Below are positions 57,936-64,000 of a stretch of 64,000 nucleotides of DNA, one piece after another. Made by a program: the position numbers and the translations under genes. The stretch comes from Botrytis cinerea B05.10 (lineage: Eukaryota > Ascomycota > Leotiomycetes > Helotiales > Sclerotiniaceae), in NCBI RefSeq assembly GCF_000143535.2, contig NC_037321.1, positions 124,001 through 188,000 of the forward strand. The letters are read 5' to 3'. The notes under the pieces were generated by a model that was not told the DNA's origin, made no database searches, and saw only the letters and a program-made list of their open reading frames with translations. Each line of letters starts with the position of its first letter. The first letter of the stretch is position 1.

Positions 57936-59203
57936 GAGAATTGAGTGATAGCGGCGATGTCACATTATGATACAATGCGATCGGTTTGGCTCTGGCTTGC
58001 ATCTTTCCCCAGATTCTGTTGTTCCTCCCAGTCAGTGGATGAATTATTAATACCTAGGTACTCGTATCTAATACCCAGTACCTAGCAATGACCTAGCCAT
58101 TACCTACCGGCGGATGAACTTTAACCTTAAGTCGGGAAGGTCAGAGAAGGTCAGAGTGAAGGTCGGATCAAATGGCAAATGGCAAATGGCAAATGGCAAA
58201 TGGCAAATGGCAAATGGCAAATGGCAAATGAAGTAAAGACTGAAAACAGATAGGAGAGCGCAGGAAAGGGGAAGGAAGAAGCCGAACGCAATACAACACC
58301 AGGACAGTACGTGAAGAGAGATCCGAGTGCAGTCTACTTATTCCTTGTTATGTATTAATCGGTCCTGAACCTTTCTGCTTCCTTGGTTGGGCGATGCACA
58401 ATTCACAGACATCAATATCGATTGACTGATTGATTGACTGGCGGACTAGACTACGTTCATTGATCCATCCATCCATACCTCCTCCGTATCTCCATACTTA
58501 CACACTGCTGCATGCATTCATTCACACATACACATACACATCTACGTCTACATCTACATACACGCACACGCACACGCACACATACAACATACAACATAAA
58601 CATCCTCACACTCAACACACCCTCAATATATACAAAGTACACAGCAGTACTCGACCAAAGTCCGCTGCATTGTATCCCATTCTCGAGCCATCACATCTGA
58701 GAATATCCCTCCAAATCTGCACCACAAAGGATCAACAGTCAATGGATCCCTAACGATCATACCAAGAATCCCCAATTCGTGAAAGCCAATTAGAATCAAT
58801 TACAAGATACAAATCAAGGTCGTATTATATATTGTATTTGGTATGTATTTGTTGCTGCTTCTCCCCTCTCCTTCGTATTCCCTTTTCCATTCTCCATCCT
58901 GATTTTCCTCTCTTTAACTCTTCTTCGCATATAGACAACCGCCATCTTTCGGATACTTGGAATACTTGGAATACCTTCATTTCCAGTTCCATCCCATTCA
59001 AACTAAAACGATACTTCGTACATGAAAGAAACGGCTTTCCCCAGATATATCAATCAATCACCGTCGTGTTCCGCCTAAAGCCGTGGATCCCCCCATTTTC
59101 ACCATACATTTTACATGGGGCATTGGATGCTAAGATACCCCGTTTCCACTTCTCATCCTGCACCTCAGAAACAACCCAACCCAACCAATCCAATCCATTC
59201 GCC
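57936..59203. promoter_or_regulatory. Upstream region of the UBL3-like gene
   Basis: No gene is supported. It contains the AAATGGC array, a CACACG/ACATAC simple-sequence stretch at about 58526-58586 and a C/T-rich leader (58850-59200). The frame upstream of the UBL3-like ATG is open but has no ATG before 59204. Confidence 0.4.
58170..58230. repeat. Heptanucleotide tandem repeat (AAATGGC)8.7
   Basis: Eight perfect copies of AAATGGC plus five further bases. It is perfect throughout, suggesting recent expansion. Confidence 0.95.
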
Positions 59204-60327
59204 ATGATGACTTCGACATCGCCCGCAGCTCATGGACTCGATCCCATTCAAACCACAAATTTGTCTCCCAATACGGCTCCAGTCGAGATGGATGAACTTG
59301 ACACTTCAAAAAAGTCAAAACTTGTCTCAGGAACGTCGGGTCTATTAAATGATATTTCGATCCCGGAAACATCTCCAATAACATCCGATTATCCATCCTA
59401 TCCATCAGCGTCTTCTTCAATGTTACCCGCAACAACAACAACAACAACAACAAAAACAACAAATACGACGACAGAGATGGTGGACTCATCTAACCAAAAT
59501 GCGTCTGTTGGGGATGATGGTTCAACATCACAAGAAGCATTGACCGCACAACCCGTTACGAACGAAGAAACCTCATCTATTGATCCTGCGCCTGCGCCGC
59601 CACCAACAATGTCAAAAAGCGAAGGTAAAGCACCTGCCATCGAATCATCCTCCGACGCTCAAGAATCGTCGACTTCGCGACCACGAATGAATTCGGAAGC
59701 TATCGGCCCCTCTCTTGAAAATACCAAAACGCCACCACCACCTACTGACGGAGGGCCTAGACTCTTGATCACCTTGCTACTTACATCTGGCGCGCGCCAT
59801 CCATATAAGATCGATGAGAAATATTTGACCAAACGCTCTGTTGCGGTGCCAGGTGTTACAGAGAATGGAAAGAAGGACCCTCTTACTATCAGTGTATATA
59901 CGCTCAAGGAGTTGATATTAAGGGAATGGAGAGACGAATGGGAAACAAAGCCAAGCAGCCCAAGTAGTATACGATTGATATTCTTTGGGAGGCTGTTGGA
60001 TGATAAGGATCCTTTAAAAGGTACGTTCTGACGATTTACATTTTATATGTCCAAGTGCCTTGACTTGATATCTGAGGCACTTGGAATTCTTGGTTTAATA
60101 TATTTATATGAAAAAGACTGGAATTTGTCAATGTTACAATACATTTAGCTAACACCCCACTCCTCATAGCATGTAAATTCAACCCCGAAACATCAAACGT
60201 GGTACACATGACTATCAGACCCCAGGATATAGTCGACGAGGAAGATGCATCAAAAGCGAAGTCCATGGGCCGAGGAAGAGGAGAGGATGGGGAAAGCACT
60301 GCTGGATGCAGATGTGTCATCCTCTGA
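59204..60327 (+). CDS. Prenylated ubiquitin-fold protein (UBL3/MUB-like) with C-terminal CaaX
   Basis: Two exons: 59204-60020 and 60170-60327, giving 324 aa, about three times the human UBL3 (117 aa). The first 185 residues are Ser/Thr/Pro-rich, with a Thr run (TTTTTTTKTTNTTT). The ubiquitin-like fold follows: GPRLLITLLLTSGARHPYKI, then ISVYTLKELILREWRDEWET, SSIRLIFFGRLLDDKDPLKACKF, and VVHMTIRPQDIVDEED. The protein ends in CRCVIL, a CaaX box with Cys-Val-Ile-Leu, as in animal UBL3 (CCVIL) and plant MUBs, predicting geranylgeranylation or farnesylation and a second acylatable Cys. These proteins anchor to the plasma membrane and recruit E2 enzymes or sort cargo. The intron falls inside the Ubl domain in phase 1. 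The start is the first of two adjacent ATGs. Confidence 0.88.
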
Positions 60328-61337
60328 ATCCGACCATTTAAAAGTTATCACTTTCGTACCAACTACAAACTACAACTCGAATTCTGCCTATGGAAAGCAT
60401 CGGAAGGGGAATCTATTTGTGTACATGACTCCAATTCATTGAACAAAGATACAACCAAGCATATACATCACAACCGAAGTCACCCAACGGAATGGGTACA
60501 TTACAAGCGAGAAAATGGCGTTGCGGGTTTGATTCGATTGAAGGGTGGTTTTTTCCCCATATTTCTTTCTTTAATTGGTTTATCGAGCGTTTTTCAAATA
60601 AAAGGGTCATGGCATCATATCGGATGTGGAGCTTTGTTAATACAGGATTTGGGCGGGTGGAGGAATGAGCGAGAATGAGAGCAGGTTGTATGTCGTGTTG
60701 TTGCGTTGTGTATAATAAGATGGATGTGTGATCATATATGGATTTTAGGACATCAGGAAACTGCGCATGGAGTGAGAGATGGCGGGAGGGTGAGCAGAGG
60801 ATGAAATGGCGAATTGATTGTTTTTTGATTGTTTTGATTGATAGCGAGCGATATGGTTAGGACTTGGGGGAAAGGTGAACTATTCGAAAGGGAACTTAGG
60901 AATTCATTAGGAGCAATACAGTACAGATGATGTTCTGGATAGCGAGAGCGAATGTTCATTTGCTTGACTTGATTGTGCTGGCGAGAGCTTCTGTGAGACA
61001 TTGGATGATCACATTGTATGGATGTTACGAGGAAGTCATGTTATGGTGTTGTGTACCTAGTATGGCATGGTACGGCATGGTATTGTTCATTCAACGTTGT
61101 CACATTTAGATTTGGTGTTTGTGTGATATGAAGATGAAAATACAAGCAAGCAAGCAAGCAAGTAGCTCTCTTCTTTTCTCCTCTCCAGATGCCCAGCTAC
61201 CATTCATGAATTTCATTCTCATTGCAAGATGAACTTATGCGTCCATCACACTCGATTGCTTGTATTAAATCCACATACACCTTTCACCCCATCGTAATTC
61301 AGAGTCAGAATAGAGAGATAGAAATCCCACATCTAAT
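60328..61337. other. Convergent spacer between UBL3-like gene and UMP1
   Basis: About 1 kb with both 3' UTRs and an AAGC tandem repeat at about 61145-61161. No gene is supported. Confidence 0.45.
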
Positions 61338-62073
61338 TTAGAAACCCATCTTAACCTTCCTCTCCACTTCCTCGTGGAAACCGGGTAGTGTCCTTGTCTC
61401 GTCCCCTTTGAATACATCTTCCCAGCTAATCGTCGTGTCGGATCCTCGTAGGATTTCCTCGTGGAGTCCTAGATTTGTAGATGTTAGCTTTGGACTTTTG
61501 ATATCGTATTGTATTTTGAGTTCCTTTCGCAGAGGGCCTTCGATTGCGATTCTCTCGATTCTTTACTCTTCTCTACATCGCATCACATAATCCCCAGCAT
61601 CAAAGAAACCCACACAAATAAAATAAACACATACCCGGACCACCACCTCCAAGCGCAAGCGGTCTCCATTCGCCCTCTCTCGTAATCTTCAATTCCATAC
61701 CTCTGCGGATGGGCTCGCTCATGCCAAAAGTGCGACGCAGAGAGGCCATCTTGAGGGCTTCTTGCGTGGATTCCCATTTCTTGAGACGCGATTCGAGTGG
61801 GTGTGTGGAGTCGGGGAGGCTGGAGAGTGAGCTGCTTTGTTTTGGACCGACTCCGTGGCGGAGGGTGTCGTGGAGACCAGGGGCCGAGGGCGCACCGAGG
61901 GAGGCTTCTTGGAGGAGGGTGTGCGTGCTGGTGTGGGAGGCGGCGGGGGCGATGCGCATTGCCTGGTGAGGGGAGTGTTAGGTTGCGGTTTGGGGGAGGG
62001 AGGGGGAAAGAGAAGGTGTTGGGGATGTAGGTGTAGGTAGATAGATGGAGTTAGAGAATGGGAAACTCACCAT
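61338..62073 (-). CDS. UMP1: Proteasome maturation factor UMP1
   Basis: Three exons: 62071-62073 (the ATG alone), 61635-61962 and 61338-61468, giving 153 aa, near yeast Ump1 (148). UMP1 is the chaperone of 20S half-proteasomes; it checks beta-ring assembly and is the first substrate of the finished proteasome. Conserved blocks are GAPSAPGLHDTLRHGVG, HPLESRLKKWESTQEALKMA, LRRTFGMSEPIRRGMELKI, EGEWRPLALGGG, LHEEILRGSDTTISWEDVF and TLPGFHEEVERKVKMGF. The first intron starts directly after the start codon (ATG|GTGAGT) and ends CACCAG before GCA ATG CGC ATC. An alternative is translation from the ATG at 61959, which would drop two residues only. The N-terminus in the spliced form is M-A-M-R-I-A-P. 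Confidence 0.94.
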
Positions 62074-62699
62074 GATGAATTATTTATCTTGTTTGTAATT
62101 TAGAGACCAAGTAGAGTGAAATGTTCGAATTGTCGATTCCGGACAGAGTCGAAGGTTTGAAATTACTCGTTGAGAGTTGTGGTTGGAAAGCTGGAATTCG
62201 GGATGTGTGTATGTATTATGATGGAGGGACGAGCTGTGTGATTGTACAGAGCTTCAGTTCAGGCTGCCCTGTGGAAGACGTGTAAGCGCGAAATGGAACG
62301 GGCCGGATTTAAGCGCCGCTAAGGTTTTGATAAGGATGCTTGGTATTTGTCTATCAGCTTTATCTACCACCAAAATAATGAGTAGCTTGCTTGGGTAACA
62401 CAACTCGGAATCCTTTACTCTAGATTGATTCAATTGATGTTTTAAGTATTCGGCACTTGGATTGAATTACTATGTCAAAGTGAGGACAGGTATACTGTTT
62501 TCTGGTGATTCGATTTCTACTGAAAAATAACCTACACATACTGGCTTATAGGTAGTAAGTTCAGGTACAGGCTTAATGGTGGATCGTCAAAAGCTTTCCC
62601 CGCGTTCCGGGGTCGGCCCTCTTTCCTTTTTTACAAGTGACTCAACTCTTTTCTCCAAGATGGAAACTCCAATTGTACCAGGACGCAATGGGGAGACCG
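62074..62699. promoter_or_regulatory. Divergent promoter of UMP1 and the ABC protein
   Basis: Intergenic DNA between two divergent starts. A frame beginning at 62576 overlaps the ABC start in another register and ends at 62791; it is judged a shadow because the ABC frame carries the conserved motifs. I saw no clear PACE-like proteasome element (GGTGGCAAA) by eye. Confidence 0.4.
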
Positions 62700-64000
62700 A
62701 TGATATGGAATCGCAAGGCTTTGCTGCCGCTGCGTCGATATGGCACAAGCACGAGTACAAGTACAAGTACAGCTCATCCGCCAATCGTTAGGATCAACAA
62801 TGGCACATTTTATCGACATCATCCAAATTCTTCTCATCATGTCCCCGGGCATGCGAATCCTGCCTTATTCGAGAAATTGAACTTTGAAATCCCTTCTTTT
62901 TCGGACCGCCAGAAACATTGGGCTATACTCGGAGCTTCATCGTCTGGCAAAACTACATTATTGCAGGTTCTAAGAGGAGGACTTTTATGCATTCCGCCAA
63001 CTGCGCGATCATATCCATATCTTAGCAGCGATGCTTCCAAGCCACGAACTCCAACCAAGGCGATCAAATATGTAGGATTTGATGGGGAACAAGGACTAGG
63101 AAAACAGGCTCCGAAAAATGCATATTTGAGTGCGCGCTATGAGTCGAGGAGAGAGGATACAGATTTCAGCGTGTGGGATTATTTGCAAGGGAATACGGAA
63201 CTCAACCCTTCAACGAAGATAGATGGCAATGGATTTGATCCTGAAATACTTGTTCGTGTGATAAATGACTTACGACTGGGAGAGTTATTGAACATGCCGG
63301 TATCGAATCTGAGCAATGGACAAACGAGACGATCGAGGATTGCGAGGGCTTTGTTGGAGAATCCAGAAGTTTTGCTTTTGGATGAACCGTTTATGGGCTT
63401 GGATCCTCCTACCTTGTTGACTTTGAGTCCGATGTTGCATCGATTGGCTAAGGCGAACACTCCGAGACTTGTGTTGTCGTTGAGACCGCAGGATCCTATA
63501 CCGCACTGGATTACGGATCTGGTGTATTTGAAGGGGAATTGTGAAGTTGCTTTCTTGGGACCAAAGGATGATGTTTTGGGTCAATTGAGAGATCATGTTG
63601 AGAGGAGTGGGGATGGAAGTGATAGTTTGAATATTCATTTGACGCCGTCGTCTTTAAAGGAGATTGGGAGGAAGTTAACTTTGGAGGGAATTGAACAACC
63701 TAGCTTTGAGGAAAGCGTGGCTACAAGTGGCAATTCTACGGTCATCCGAGAGGATATTCAAGAAAAGACGGGTCCAATGAGCCGTGATGGTTACCCTCTG
63801 AATGATGTTAAGCCATCAGAAACAGGTGAAGCGCTCATAGAGATGGAAGGTGCCCGGGTGAAGTATGGAGATAAATCTGTTCTTGGTAACTGGACTGAAA
63901 CAGTAGATGGTGTCGAAAAAGATGGTTTGTGGTGGAACGTTAAAAGAGGTGAAAGATGGGGTATTTTCGGACCCAACGGTTCTGGAAAAACAACTCTTCT
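62700..64000 (+). CDS. Twin-ATPase ABC protein (yeast YDR061W-like), partial at window end
   Basis: Open frame from ATG 62700 to the window edge (433 codons, no stop, no intron needed), so a simple start-to-stop scan misses it. The protein starts MIWNRKALLPLRRYGTS, a good mitochondrial presequence (basic, no acidic residue), followed by a Ser-Thr repeat and the first ABC domain, PPIVRINNGTFYR. Walker A is GASSSGKTT, the signature reads LSNGQTRRSRIARALL and Walker B is VLLLDEPFMGLD. A second Walker A, GPNGSGKTTLL, lies at the edge, so the protein has two nucleotide-binding domains. There is no membrane segment in the visible part. It resembles the soluble ModF/YDR061W group, whose role is poorly known. 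The start is chosen because it precedes the presequence and is the first ATG in frame. Confidence 0.88.
   Translation, partial: MIWNRKALLPLRRYGTSTSTSTSTAHPPIVRINNGTFYRHHPNSSHHVPGHANPALFEKLNFEIPSFSDRQKHWAILGASSSGKTTLLQVLRGGLLCIPPTARSYPYLSSDASKPRTPTKAIKYVGFDGEQGLGKQAPKNAYLSARYESRREDTDFSVWDYLQGNTELNPSTKIDGNGFDPEILVRVINDLRLGELLNMPVSNLSNGQTRRSRIARALLENPEVLLLDEPFMGLDPPTLLTLSPMLHRLAKANTPRLVLSLRPQDPIPHWITDLVYLKGNCEVAFLGPKDDVLGQLRDHVERSGDGSDSLNIHLTPSSLKEIGRKLTLEGIEQPSFEESVATSGNSTVIREDIQEKTGPMSRDGYPLNDVKPSETGEALIEMEGARVKYGDKSVLGNWTETVDGVEKDGLWWNVKRGERWGIFGPNGSGKTTL

Noticed and set aside
61709..62040. Three overlapping Gly/Arg-rich plus frames
   Set aside because: Antisense to UMP1 exon 2 and its first intron; no motif.
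62576..62791. 71-aa plus frame overlapping the ABC start
   Set aside because: The neighbouring register starting at 62700 carries the presequence and continues into clear ABC motifs; this frame ends at once.
1..64000. tRNA, rRNA and transposon genes
   Set aside because: Scanning by eye for tRNA B-boxes, transposase/integrase/reverse-transcriptase motifs and long terminal repeats gave nothing convincing; a tRNAscan and repeat-library search would be decisive.

Overview
The window is eukaryotic nuclear DNA from a filamentous ascomycete. Genes sit on both strands, are cut by short GT-AG introns (about 47-150 bp) and are separated by AT-rich spacers. The gene set is fungal: a Medusa (MedA) developmental regulator, NMD3, UMP1, a Jlp1/TauD-type sulfonate dioxygenase, an FNT nitrite/formate carrier, an ACS-family MFS transporter, a secreted HNH-type nuclease and a Zn2Cys6-like protein. 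Protein style and base composition suggest a leotiomycete, possibly Botrytis/Sclerotinia-like. That placement is inference; no rRNA or marker proves it.

Layout. 0-12 kb: a secreted Ser/Thr/Ala-rich protein, a five-exon FNT transporter (-), an acyl-protein-thioesterase-like protein that has lost its nucleophile, a secreted nuclease and a zinc alcohol dehydrogenase (-). 11.7-14 kb: two orphan multi-exon genes (-), one with a Zn2Cys6-like cysteine cluster. 15.9-21.1 kb: NMD3 (-) and the TauD-type dioxygenase (+) share a divergent promoter with three CACGTG boxes; a conserved nuclear-type protein (-) converges on the dioxygenase. 22.5-24.6 kb: an HRI-like eIF2alpha kinase. 25.6-26.7 kb: an alpha/beta-hydrolase relic with its N-terminal part on + and the rest on -, as one inversion would leave it. 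26.7-33.7 kb: gene-poor, with coding scraps only. 33.7-39 kb: MedA preceded by a long pyrimidine-rich stretch with short upstream ORFs. 39-48.8 kb: gene-poor, with one candidate three-exon orphan. 48.8-54.5 kb: a Cys/His-containing hypothetical protein, a minisatellite-rich spacer and an MFS transporter (-). 57-58.3 kb: more heptanucleotide arrays and a possible broken gene. 59.2-64 kb: a prenylated ubiquitin-fold (UBL3/MUB-like) protein, UMP1 (-), and a twin-ATPase ABC protein that runs off the window.

How they work together. There is no obvious biosynthetic cluster or operon. Housekeeping genes (NMD3, UMP1, UBL3-like, ABC) alternate with nutrient or stress genes (FNT, sulfonate dioxygenase, ADH, ACS transporter, eIF2alpha kinase) and secreted proteins. 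I did not find a clear new multi-gene system. The most unusual items are the inverted hydrolase relic, the degenerate thioesterase and kinase motifs, the start-codon-only first exon of UMP1, a GC-AG intron in the FNT gene, the MedA leader and the clustered 7-bp minisatellites. Splice sites were placed by eye from consensus and reading phase; transcript data were not available.
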